From Haemophilus haemolyticus (GTDB taxonomy: Bacteria > Pseudomonadota > Gammaproteobacteria > Enterobacterales > Pasteurellaceae), in assembly GCF_001679045.1 (NCBI RefSeq), contig NZ_LYCK01000001.1, positions 287,861 through 351,860 of the forward strand: DNA of 64,000 nt, in the 5' to 3' direction. Of this stretch, positions 9,280-17,318 are shown piece after piece. The notes beneath the pieces are model-generated. The model was not told the DNA's origin, did no database searches, and saw only the letters and a program-made list of their open reading frames with translations. The position numbers were made by a program, and so were the translations under genes. How positions within the stretch are numbered: position 1 is the stretch's first letter; each line of letters opens with the position of its first letter.

Positions 9280-10441
9280 AACGTTCCCTCAATATTGATT
9301 TTGCTTCATTTAATGCGTTAAGTTTGGCTTCAATAATGTCAAATCCATTTAAAGGGCGGTTAGAAAAAGTGGCAAATCCACAATCTGGATTTAGCCAAAT
9401 TTGCTCTGGTGGAAGGTAATTTAAGGCTTTTTCTGCGCGCTGAACAATCTGATTTACGGTTTCCACTTCATCAGAACGAGGATTGATGACGCCTAAGCCT
9501 AAAATACATTTTTGTCTTAGGATTTTACTTTCTAATAACGAACTTAACTCTCCTGCTCTTGGCGTAGAAAATTCGAGCATTAAAATATCAGGTAATGCCG
9601 ATTCAAATAAATCCACTAGTGATGTATAAGGCCCGCGCAGTAATACGCTTTCATCTTTGCTCCAGTTGCCTCGGCATACATGTAATGCGGTTTTGATATT
9701 TTTATTTCTTGCATACTCAAAGATTTGAGTAATTAAACTTTTCGCAAACTGTAGTTCCGCTGCAAAATCTTGTTTTTCGCTTAACGCCGCACACATAAAT
9801 GAACGTGTTTGATGATGGCTAAAAATAACTTCTGTCAAAACAGGCTCATCAAATTGAACAACACTTACGCCTAGTTCACATAAATGATCAATTTCTTGCT
9901 TTAAAATAGCAACAACATCTTTTGCCATTTCTTCTTTTGATGAATAATGTTGCCCTGACACAGACGAAAGCCACATGGAGCGAGCCATTAAGTAAGGTCC
10001 TGGCAAGGTTGCTTTAATTGGATGCTTAGTTAGATTTTTCAGTAGCAACATTTCATCTGCTACTAAAGATTGTTTGTAGCTGATTTTTCCTACGCAAATA
10101 GCATTTTTTATGGAAAGTGCGGGAACATCCAAGGTTTCTAGCATTGACTCAAAAATTTGCTTTTCTTTAATGTGATCGAGCATTTCACTCATGCTCATTA
10201 AGGTCGCGCCTTGAATTTTTTGTGCAATAAAAGAAAGGTAATTGTCACGAAGTAATTCACCACTCGTGATAACATCAATGTCAGTACGTTGTTGAAGTTC
10301 GATAATTTGTTTTGTTTCTTGAACAACGATTTGCTCAAGCTCAGCTGTAGTTATTTTGCCGAGTGCGTGCTTTTTACGTGCCATCAAAAGTGCTTGGCTA
10401 CGAGGCATTGAGCCTAAAAGGGAAGTTGTGAAAGGTTTCAT
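9272..10441 (-). CDS. MetE-core zinc-dependent methyltransferase (methionine synthase II-like)
   Basis: A 389-residue protein corresponding to the C-terminal catalytic half of cobalamin-independent methionine synthase; the N-terminal half of full-length MetE (about 750 residues) is absent. All four zinc/thiol ligand positions are present: His254 and Cys256 (TALHVCRGNW), Glu290 (MLEFSTPR) and Cys354 (NPDCGF). The substrate motif QFDEP lies at 196-200. It should move a methyl group to a thiol, but homocysteine is only one candidate acceptor. It lies 53 bases after the binding-fold protein gene and overlaps the OsmC-like gene by 8 bases. Core-MetE enzymes with partner proteins are known in other bacteria, and this may be such a case. 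Confidence 0.85.
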   Translation of the reverse strand: MKPFTTSLLGSMPRSQALLMARKKHALGKITTAELEQIVVQETKQIIELQQRTDIDVITSGELLRDNYLSFIAQKIQGATLMSMSEMLDHIKEKQIFESMLETLDVPALSIKNAICVGKISYKQSLVADEMLLLKNLTKHPIKATLPGPYLMARSMWLSSVSGQHYSSKEEMAKDVVAILKQEIDHLCELGVSVVQFDEPVLTEVIFSHHQTRSFMCAALSEKQDFAAELQFAKSLITQIFEYARNKNIKTALHVCRGNWSKDESVLLRGPYTSLVDLFESALPDILMLEFSTPRAGELSSLLESKILRQKCILGLGVINPRSDEVETVNQIVQRAEKALNYLPPEQIWLNPDCGFATFSNRPLNGFDIIEAKLNALNEAKSILRERYV

Positions 10442-10494
10442 AGAAAATCCACAATGATGGGCGTTTATCGCACGCCCATCATGACATATTGATC

Positions 10495-11301
10495 TTAAAA
10501 GAATTTTAAATATTCATTGGCAGCTTGTAATTGAGCAAAACCTTTTGTTCTGCCCGCAACCCAACGTTTTAATCCTTCCAAATCCATCATTTCTTTATGT
10601 TCTGGATTGTTGTAATCCATTTTGAACAAGGTTTCGGTGAATGCATTGAATTTGGTTTCATCTAATCCCACGCGTCCACTAAAAATACAATGGTCAAATG
10701 ATGGTGTTTTTGCAAGTACTCGAACTGTTGCTGGATCGAGTGTGCCATCTTTTGTCCAACGTTCAAAGTTGAAATCTAACATCCATGTTGCCGCGACTTG
10801 GCGATCTTTTAATGCATTAGCTGCATCTAATTCACCTCCTACATGATCGCCGTGCAAACCAACACCCACATCAAAGCGTTTTTCTACATAATCTTGACCA
10901 AACTCTAAGCCATGTTGATGTAAAAACTCGATTGGAATTAACCGCGCTTGTGGAGAATCTATCGCACCAAAAGCAATAGTTTTATTTTTCAAATCTTCAA
11001 TAGATTGGATGTTTGGATCATTAACAACTAAATAGCTTTGACGATCTTGGTCGGTATCACGCATGGCACCATTTAAGGTTTTACCACCACTACGTAAGTA
11101 ACCATCTAGCCAAGCTAGGGGAGAGTTCCACGCTACATCAATTTCATTATTGAGTAACGCATCAACTAGTCCTTTGTAGTCTTTGAAATACACGGGTTCA
11201 ATAGGGAAGCCTTCTTTTTCGAAAAAGTCTGCAATAATGCCCCAAATCACTGTCACTTGTGGGGCGTAGATTACCGCCCCAATTTTTAATTTTTCACTCA
11301 T
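10495..11301 (-). CDS. PhnD-like binding-fold protein without a signal peptide
   Basis: A 268-residue protein resembling substrate-binding proteins of the PhnD/SsuA/ThiY group: a GAVIYAPQVTVIWG start, then DYKGLVDALLNNEIDVAWN, QSYLVV, SIEDLKNKTIAFG and a glycine-rich AGR. There is no signal peptide or lipobox, and the upstream gene's stop lies 13 bases before the start, so it cannot extend. No ABC permease or ATPase is nearby. It should therefore act in the cytoplasm, as an enzyme or a sensor. An uptake signal (11307-11315) ends six bases before the ATG and replaces a normal ribosome binding site. Confidence 0.75.
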   Translation of the reverse strand: MSEKLKIGAVIYAPQVTVIWGIIADFFEKEGFPIEPVYFKDYKGLVDALLNNEIDVAWNSPLAWLDGYLRSGGKTLNGAMRDTDQDRQSYLVVNDPNIQSIEDLKNKTIAFGAIDSPQARLIPIEFLHQHGLEFGQDYVEKRFDVGVGLHGDHVGGELDAANALKDRQVAATWMLDFNFERWTKDGTLDPATVRVLAKTPSFDHCIFSGRVGLDETKFNAFTETLFKMDYNNPEHKEMMDLEGLKRWVAGRTKGFAQLQAANEYLKFF

Positions 11302-11314
11302 TTTTTACCGCACT

Positions 11315-12442
11315 TTATGGAATTTGTTGACCTGTAATGGCTTTACCTAACCAAATATTTAGCACATCGACACTTGGTGCCATCACTTGACTTGCTAATG
11401 CATCGCGTAAATAGCGTTCCATTGGCCCCATTTTGTTATAAGCCTTACCACCGCCAATACGCATACCAATTTGTGCAAGGGTAATAGCATTTTCGCTCGC
11501 AAGAATTCGGGCAGCTAATAATTTAGCTAATGCATCAGCATCACCTTCTGTGGCTGCACGAGCCGCATCTTGCATAGCACATACAGCAGCGTTTGTGTTT
11601 GCATAGATTTTAGCTAAGTGAATTTGCACGGTTTCGATTTCAGCTAATGCAGTGCCAGATGTGTATTTACGGTGTGTTGAATGTTTAATTGCCTCGGTAA
11701 GCACGGCTTTACATACACCGCTATAGACAGCAGCCAAGCCACAAATAAAGGCTGGCGCAATGCCACCAAATACTTGTTCTGCGCCTGCGCCAACTTCGCC
11801 AATACGCCAGCTACGATCTAATGGCATATCGGTCATGCGCATAAAGCAAGAAACATTGCTACGCATACCTAAGCCATTCCAGCTATCGGCTTCAAAAGTT
11901 AAGCCTTGAGTACCAAGTGGAAGCACCCAGTTATCAATAGTTTCACCATTTTCCGAAGGCAAAAGCGCTAAATAATAAGAAGCATAATTGCCCGATGTCA
12001 CCATAGATTTTAATCCATTGAATACTGCATGCTCAGCATTAAATTGTGCAGTTGCATCGGTAATATAGAAGTGGGTACCAGTGCCTAATTCACTATAGGC
12101 GAGTGCGGCAAAGGTTTGATTTTGAACAATATCAGAAAAGATTTTTTGTTTGAGTTGATCGCTGCCGAATAGATTTAAACAATTCACTGCAACGTTACTC
12201 ATCATGTAACATAGACCAGCAGAGGCTGAACTTTCAGCTAATGCCATACAGGCTTCAGCGTGTTCTTTTAGGGTTAATCCCATTCCGCCGTATTCTTTTG
12301 GAATTAAAAGTGAAAACCAACCAGCTTTACCTAATTCCTTAAATGCCTGAACAGGAAATTCTTTTTTTTGATCGAGTTCGTCGGCGTAAGGCTCAATAAA
12401 CTGTTCCGCTAACTTTCTCACCTGAGTATAGATTTGCGACAT
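11315..12442 (-). CDS. Acyl-CoA dehydrogenase-fold flavoprotein, possibly a monooxygenase
   Basis: A 375-residue protein with the acyl-CoA dehydrogenase layout: an N-terminal helical domain (LIPKEYGGMGLTLKEHAEAC), a middle beta domain and a C-terminal helical domain (ARILASENAITLAQIGMRIGGG). The usual catalytic glutamate of the YEGT-type motif near the C-terminus is absent; the corresponding stretch reads QVMAPSVDVLNIWLG. This resembles flavin monooxygenases of the DszC/SfnB branch more than true dehydrogenases. It is the first gene of the four-gene cluster, preceded by AAGGATATATT and a 111-base gap that should hold the promoter. The substrate is unknown. Confidence 0.78.
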   Translation of the reverse strand: MSQIYTQVRKLAEQFIEPYADELDQKKEFPVQAFKELGKAGWFSLLIPKEYGGMGLTLKEHAEACMALAESSASAGLCYMMSNVAVNCLNLFGSDQLKQKIFSDIVQNQTFAALAYSELGTGTHFYITDATAQFNAEHAVFNGLKSMVTSGNYASYYLALLPSENGETIDNWVLPLGTQGLTFEADSWNGLGMRSNVSCFMRMTDMPLDRSWRIGEVGAGAEQVFGGIAPAFICGLAAVYSGVCKAVLTEAIKHSTHRKYTSGTALAEIETVQIHLAKIYANTNAAVCAMQDAARAATEGDADALAKLLAARILASENAITLAQIGMRIGGGKAYNKMGPMERYLRDALASQVMAPSVDVLNIWLGKAITGQQIP

Positions 12443-12553
12443 AATATATCCTTATTGTGTGTTGAGAAAAACTTTCTACGAGGCGGATATTATTATGCTC
12501 AGTTTCTTTTTTCTAGTATTTAATTCAAAATAATTTCAGTAATGTGATGTGGA

Positions 12554-13342
12554 TCAAGAAAAAATCTGGCAAGCATTTTCCCATGTAACTTTTTTAATCA
12601 ATTCAGTAGGTTCATTTCTTAAGGTACAAAGAGCTTTGAAACTTTCTACAATACGCTCCGGTCGATTAGGTTGGCCCTGAAAACCAAATACAGGCATATC
12701 TGGGCTGTCTGTTTCCAACACTAAGGCATCAAGCGGCAACTTCGCGATTGCTTGACGAGTTTTATTGGCGCGTTCATAAGTGATAGTGCCGCCAACCCCG
12801 ATTTTATAACCTAAATCAACAAAGCGTTTTGCTTGATCGTAGCTTCCTGAAAAACCGTGTACCACGCCAAGTTTGGATAATGGAATACGTTTTAAAAAAG
12901 TAAAAATTTGATCATGGGTTTTTCGACTGTGAATATTGACGGGTAAATTAAATTGTTTTGCCAAATAAAGTTGGCTTTCAAAAAAATGACATTGTTTTGC
13001 CCAAAGTTCATCGGTAAGCAAATCGGGAATCGCGCGTTCCAAACCAATTTCTGCCACCGCCGTGCAATTTGCATCACGATTTTTTAAGGCTTGTTCTAAC
13101 AGCATCAAATCATTTTCGGCGTGTTCTTGAATATAAAGAGGATGTAACCCAAGCCCATAGCGCAAATTATCAGGAAAAAGTGCGGTCATATTTTGGATTG
13201 TTTTAAAATCGGCTTCTTTCACCGCCACAATCAGTATTTTTTGCACATCGGCTTGCTTAGCATTATCAACAAGCTGTGACAACGGCTCCCCGGTAAATTG
13301 TTGGAGATAATCGAGATGCGTGTGAGTGTCGAAGAAAGGCAT
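12554..13342 (-). CDS. TatD-family metal-dependent hydrolase
   Basis: Cytoplasmic TIM-barrel hydrolase of about 262 residues in the TatD/YcfH/YjjV group, which includes metal-dependent DNases. Metal ligands are visible as FFDTHTHLD near the N-terminus, the Glu of VAEIGLER, the His of PVNIHSRK and VVHGFSG, and LETDSPDMP near the C-terminus. I chose ATG 13342 because AAAGGA lies eight bases upstream; ATG 13348 would be only two bases from it. It follows ppiB on the same strand after a terminator. The true substrate is not known. Confidence 0.85.
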   Translation of the reverse strand: MPFFDTHTHLDYLQQFTGEPLSQLVDNAKQADVQKILIVAVKEADFKTIQNMTALFPDNLRYGLGLHPLYIQEHAENDLMLLEQALKNRDANCTAVAEIGLERAIPDLLTDELWAKQCHFFESQLYLAKQFNLPVNIHSRKTHDQIFTFLKRIPLSKLGVVHGFSGSYDQAKRFVDLGYKIGVGGTITYERANKTRQAIAKLPLDALVLETDSPDMPVFGFQGQPNRPERIVESFKALCTLRNEPTELIKKVTWENACQIFS

Positions 13343-13364
13343 GAGCATTGTCCTTTAGGTCGAT

Positions 13365-13391
13365 AAAAAATGGCGGAATTCATCCGTCATT
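13365..13391 (-). terminator. ppiB terminator
   Basis: On the minus strand AATGACGGA pairs with TCCGCCATT (one mispair) around a five-base loop and is followed by TTTTTT, between ppiB and the TatD-type gene. Confidence 0.65.
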
Positions 13392-13396
13392 CACTA

Positions 13397-13906
13397 TTAT
13401 TCTACTGAAACCGATGTAATCACTACATCTTCAGTTGGAACATCTTGATGAAAGCCTTTGTTGCCTGTTTTCACTTTTTTGATTTTATCCACAACATCCA
13501 TACCTTCAATCACTTCACCAAATACCGCATAGCCCCATTCTTGAACGACTTCACGACCAAACATTTCTTTTGAACGATAATTTAAGAAATCATTGTCTGC
13601 CACGTTAATGAAGAATTGTGCTGTCGCTGAATGTGGATCTGAAGTGCGAGCCATGGAAATGGTTCCACGTTTGTTACTTAAACGATTGTTTGCTTCATTT
13701 TGGATAGGTGCTTTGGTTGCTTTTTCGCGCATACTGCTTTCCATACCACCGCCTTGAATCATAAAGCCATCAATAACACGGTGAAAAATTGTGTTATTAT
13801 AAAAACCATCTTTGCAGTAATTTAAGAAGTTTTCTGCAGTAATCGGAGCTTTATCAAAATCCAATTTAATTTTAATGTCGCCAAAGTTTGTGTGTAACGT
13901 AACCAT
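13397..13906 (-). CDS. ppiB: Peptidyl-prolyl cis-trans isomerase B (cyclophilin)
   Basis: Cytoplasmic cyclophilin of 169 residues that speeds proline isomerisation during folding. It shows the typical [13 protein letters not shown] motif with the catalytic Arg, then [20 protein letters not shown], and [16 protein letters not shown] at the end. There is no signal peptide, which separates it from periplasmic PpiA. The start has AGGAAAAC upstream. It diverges from cysS, and the 102 bases between them hold both promoters and an uptake signal near 13970. Confidence 0.93.
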   Translation of the reverse strand: MVTLHTNFGDIKIKLDFDKAPITAENFLNYCKDGFYNNTIFHRVIDGFMIQGGGMESSMREKATKAPIQNEANNRLSNKRGTISMARTSDPHSATAQFFINVADNDFLNYRSKEMFGREVVQEWGYAVFGEVIEGMDVVDKIKKVKTGNKGFHQDVPTEDVVITSVSVE

Positions 13907-14008
13907 TTTGTTTTCCTTCTGAAAAATTAAGGGTCGTATTATTCCACAATCGAGGTAAAAGTGCTATAAAAGTGCGGTTTGTTTTTATTTCATTTTACGA
14001 GCTTAAAA

Positions 14009-15388
14009 ATGCTAAAAATTTTCAATACCTTAACGAGAGAAAAAGAAATCTTTAAACCTATCCACGAAAATAAAGTGGGAATGTATGTTTGTGGCGTCAC
14101 TGTTTATGATTTATGTCATATCGGTCATGGACGCACTTTTGTGTGTTTTGATGTGATTGCTCGTTATTTACGTTCTTTGGGTTACGATTTAACTTATGTG
14201 CGCAATATTACGGACGTAGATGACAAAATTATTAAACGTGCGTTAGAAAACAAAGAAACCTGTGATCAACTTGTGGATCGTATGGTGCAGGAAATGTATA
14301 AAGATTTTGATGCACTTAATGTATTACGCCCTGATTTCGAGCCTCGCGCAACCCATCATATTCCTGAAATCATTGAAATTGTGGAAAAATTAATTAAACG
14401 CGGACATGCTTATGTTGCGGATAATGGCGATGTGATGTTTGATGTGGAAAGCTTTAAAGAATACGGCAAATTATCTCGTCAAGATCTTGAGCAATTACAA
14501 GCCGGTGCACGTATTGAAATCAATGAAATCAAGAAAAATCCAATGGATTTCGTGCTTTGGAAAATGTCGAAAGAAAACGAACCAAGTTGGGCTTCCCCTT
14601 GGGGCGCAGGTCGTCCAGGTTGGCATATTGAATGTTCTGCAATGAACTGCAAACAACTTGGTGAACATTTTGATATTCACGGCGGTGGTTCTGATTTAAT
14701 GTTCCCTCACCACGAAAATGAAATCGCGCAATCTTGCTGTGCGCATGGTGGACAATATGTGAATTATTGGATCCATTCCGGCATGATTATGGTGGATAAA
14801 GAAAAAATGTCGAAATCACTCGGTAATTTCTTCACTATTCGTGATGTATTAAATCACTATAATGCAGAGGCGGTACGTTATTTCTTATTAACGGCACATT
14901 ATCGTAGCCAGCTCAATTATAGCGAAGAAAACTTGAATTTAGCGCAAGGTGCGTTGGAACGTTTATACACGGCTTTACGCGGAACGGATCAAAGTGCGGT
15001 TGCTTTTGGCGGAGAAAATTTTGTGGCAACTTTCCGTGAAGCAATGGACGATGATTTTAATACGCCAAATGCACTTTCTGTTTTATTCGAAATGGCGCGT
15101 GAAATTAACAAGTTAAAAACAGAAGATGTTGAGAAAGCCAATGGACTTGCCGCGCGTTTGCGTGAATTGGGTGCGATTTTAGGATTACTTCAACAAGATC
15201 CAGAAAAATTCTTACAAGCAGGTTCTAACGATGATGAAGTGGCAAAAATTGAAGCGCTGATTAAACAACGCAATGAAGCCCGCGCTGCTAAAGATTGGGC
15301 AGCTGCAGATGCTGCTCGTAATGAGCTTACAGCTATGGGTATCGTATTAGAAGATGGGCCGAATGGAACAACTTGGCGTAAGCAATAA
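14009..15388 (+). CDS. cysS: Cysteinyl-tRNA synthetase
   Basis: Class I aminoacyl-tRNA synthetase of 459 residues (E. coli enzyme 461). The HIGH-type motif is CHIGHGRT near residue 40, the zinc site includes the Cys of YVCGVTVYD and GWHIECSAM with HHENE, and the KMSKS loop is present. The start is ATG 14009 ([12 protein letters not shown]); the reading frame extends upstream to 13979 but without a binding site. A bidirectional terminator follows. Confidence 0.96.
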   Translation: MLKIFNTLTREKEIFKPIHENKVGMYVCGVTVYDLCHIGHGRTFVCFDVIARYLRSLGYDLTYVRNITDVDDKIIKRALENKETCDQLVDRMVQEMYKDFDALNVLRPDFEPRATHHIPEIIEIVEKLIKRGHAYVADNGDVMFDVESFKEYGKLSRQDLEQLQAGARIEINEIKKNPMDFVLWKMSKENEPSWASPWGAGRPGWHIECSAMNCKQLGEHFDIHGGGSDLMFPHHENEIAQSCCAHGGQYVNYWIHSGMIMVDKEKMSKSLGNFFTIRDVLNHYNAEAVRYFLLTAHYRSQLNYSEENLNLAQGALERLYTALRGTDQSAVAFGGENFVATFREAMDDDFNTPNALSVLFEMAREINKLKTEDVEKANGLAARLRELGAILGLLQQDPEKFLQAGSNDDEVAKIEALIKQRNEARAAKDWAAADAARNELTAMGIVLEDGPNGTTWRKQ

Positions 15389-15414
15389 ATTCAAATGTTA
15401 AATTAATTTCATTA

Positions 15415-15453
15415 AAAAGACTAAGTTCAGAATGTAATAGAATTTAGTCTTTT
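15415..15453. terminator. Bidirectional terminator between cysS and the DUF455 gene
   Basis: Arms AAAAGACTAA (15415-15424) and TTAGTCTTTT (15444-15453) enclose a 19-base loop. The A and T ends give a U-tract in both directions between convergent genes. Confidence 0.75.
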
Positions 15454-15462
15454 GTTCTTTCA

Positions 15463-16329
15463 TCATTTCTTAATATAGGATTTTAATGTTTGTTCCACTT
15501 CATAAATCCAATCCAACTCATGCTGTGTGAAACCCGCTTGAATACGAGCATCGGTATTAATGACACCTTTAAAAATCACAATACGATATTTGTGTAACAG
15601 TTCAGTAAAGCATTTCATCGCATCCAAACCACGTTTTTTAGAGAGTGCGTGATACCAATGATTGCCGATATACACATGGCCAATTTCATCGTGCAAAATA
15701 ATATCCAAAATGTTCACAGCGGCAAAATCTTTACGTTGTGCGATTTTTTCTTGCAGAACAGGTGTTGCATCGAGGCCTCTTGCTTCTAATACACGAGGAA
15801 CTAACGCCATTCGTTCCCAAATATCGTGCGCGGTGGCTTGCGCCATTTCCCATAATCCAGCATGAGCTTCAAAATCACCATATTGATAACCCAATGTTTT
15901 CAAATGTTCATTGACTAAGGAAAAGTGAGTGCTTTCTTCACGAGCGACACGTAACCAATCTTTCACAAAAGCCAAACCTTCGCCAAGTTCTTCTTGGGCA
16001 TTATGCCCGAATCGCCAAGCTGCATCTAAGCCTAAATTAATCGCATTAAACTCAATATGTGCGATAGCGTGCAATGTGGCAGCATAGCCTTCTTCTGTAG
16101 CAAAAGAACGTTTTGGCACATCTTTCGGTGCAACTAAGAGCGGTTTTTCAGGAAAAGCGGCAATATTATCTTGCGGCATGACTTCGGGAAAATCTTCTAA
16201 TTTTATCAACTGAATTTGTGGCAGAAGATTATCGTAGAGATCATTAACTAAACGACATTTTTCTTGTGGATTAGCTGTTTTTAGTGCGGTTTCAACTTGT
16301 TGCCAAAATCGTGTAATAAGTGCGGTCAT
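15463..16329 (-). CDS. DUF455 ferritin-like protein
   Basis: A 288-residue cytoplasmic protein of the DUF455 family, whose fold is ferritin-like. Likely diiron ligands are seen as HIEFNAINLGLDAAWRF, the ExxH of REESTHF and the DExxH of LHDEIGHVY. No reaction is established for the family to my knowledge. The gene follows tesB after 10 bases on the same strand, so they are probably co-transcribed. The first codons ATG ACC GCA CTT are themselves an uptake signal (16318-16326), and no normal ribosome binding site precedes them. Confidence 0.8.
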   Translation of the reverse strand: MTALITRFWQQVETALKTANPQEKCRLVNDLYDNLLPQIQLIKLEDFPEVMPQDNIAAFPEKPLLVAPKDVPKRSFATEEGYAATLHAIAHIEFNAINLGLDAAWRFGHNAQEELGEGLAFVKDWLRVAREESTHFSLVNEHLKTLGYQYGDFEAHAGLWEMAQATAHDIWERMALVPRVLEARGLDATPVLQEKIAQRKDFAAVNILDIILHDEIGHVYIGNHWYHALSKKRGLDAMKCFTELLHKYRIVIFKGVINTDARIQAGFTQHELDWIYEVEQTLKSYIKK

Positions 16330-16339
16330 TTTTTCTCTC

Positions 16340-17200
16340 TTATTCGTTAAAACGGATCAAGCCTTCTTGTTGTGTTGTTGCGATTAATTGACCATCTTGC
16401 GAGAAAATTTGTCCGCGTGCCAAACCACGGCCTCCAAAGGCATTATTGCTTTCAATTGCGTGCAAATGCCAGTGATTTAAATCAAACGGACGATGGAACC
16501 AAATACTATGATCAATCGTTGCAACTTTCATTCCTTTTTGTAAAAAGCCTTTTTCGTGCGGATGAAGTGCGGTCAAAATACAGTGAAAATCGGAAAAATA
16601 AGCCAATAAACATTGCTGAATTTTTATATCAAGCGGCGTTTCACCATTGGTTTTAAACCAAGAATATTGCTCGGCTGGCAATTTTGTCCCATTAAATGGG
16701 TTATTCAAATATTTGGTTCTCACCTCAAATGGACGCTCAGCTGCAAATTTTTCATTGAGTGGTTCCGGCAAGGTTTGAGCCACTTTTTGTAGCATCACAT
16801 TTTCATCTGTAAAGTCTTCAGGCGCGCCAACATTTGGCATTGTATTTTGATGTTCAAAACCTTTTTCAGGCACTTGGAAAGAAGCGGTTACATGACAAAT
16901 GGTATTTTTATGTTGAATGGCTTTTACGCGTAATGCAGAAAAGTTACGCCCGTCACGCAAGGTTTCCACATCGTAAATAATCGGATATTGACTGTCTCCT
17001 GGAGCAAGAAAATAGGCATGACAAGAATGTAAAATGCGATCTTCTGGCGCCACCTGCATTGCCGCAGATAACGCCTGCGCCACAACTTGCCCACCAAATA
17101 CTTGGCGAAAACCTAAATCTTGGCTTTCACCACGAAAGATTAAATCATCAATTTTTTCAAGCTTAAGAAGATGAATAAGGTTATTGAGAATATTTGACAT
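16340..17200 (-). CDS. tesB: Acyl-CoA thioesterase II
   Basis: Double-hotdog thioesterase of 286 residues (E. coli TesB has the same length) that hydrolyses acyl-CoAs. The N-terminal half shows FRGESQDLGFRQVFGGQVVAQ and the C-terminal half SIWFHRPFDLNHWHLHAIES and GGRGLARGQIFSQDG, with the catalytic Asp in the ATIDHSIW stretch. The start ATG 17200 follows AAGGAAAGCAAT; the 25-residue upstream extension to 17275 is leader containing an uptake signal. It lies between nrdD, behind a terminator, and the DUF455 gene. Confidence 0.93.
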   Translation of the reverse strand: MSNILNNLIHLLKLEKIDDLIFRGESQDLGFRQVFGGQVVAQALSAAMQVAPEDRILHSCHAYFLAPGDSQYPIIYDVETLRDGRNFSALRVKAIQHKNTICHVTASFQVPEKGFEHQNTMPNVGAPEDFTDENVMLQKVAQTLPEPLNEKFAAERPFEVRTKYLNNPFNGTKLPAEQYSWFKTNGETPLDIKIQQCLLAYFSDFHCILTALHPHEKGFLQKGMKVATIDHSIWFHRPFDLNHWHLHAIESNNAFGGRGLARGQIFSQDGQLIATTQQEGLIRFNE

Positions 17201-17271
17201 ATTGCTTTCCTTGAGGATAAGAAAAAGTGCGGTTATTTTAGCGGAGATTTTGGGGAATGCCAAAGTTGGAA

Positions 17272-17301
17272 ACAAAAAGCACGCATTAAAAAACGCGTGC
17301 T
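17272..17301 (-). terminator. nrdD terminator
   Basis: On the minus strand AGCACGC pairs with GCGTGCT around a ten-base loop and is followed by TTTTGTTT, 17 bases after the nrdD stop. Confidence 0.8.
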
Positions 17302-17318
17302 ATTGCTAGAGAGTTAAA

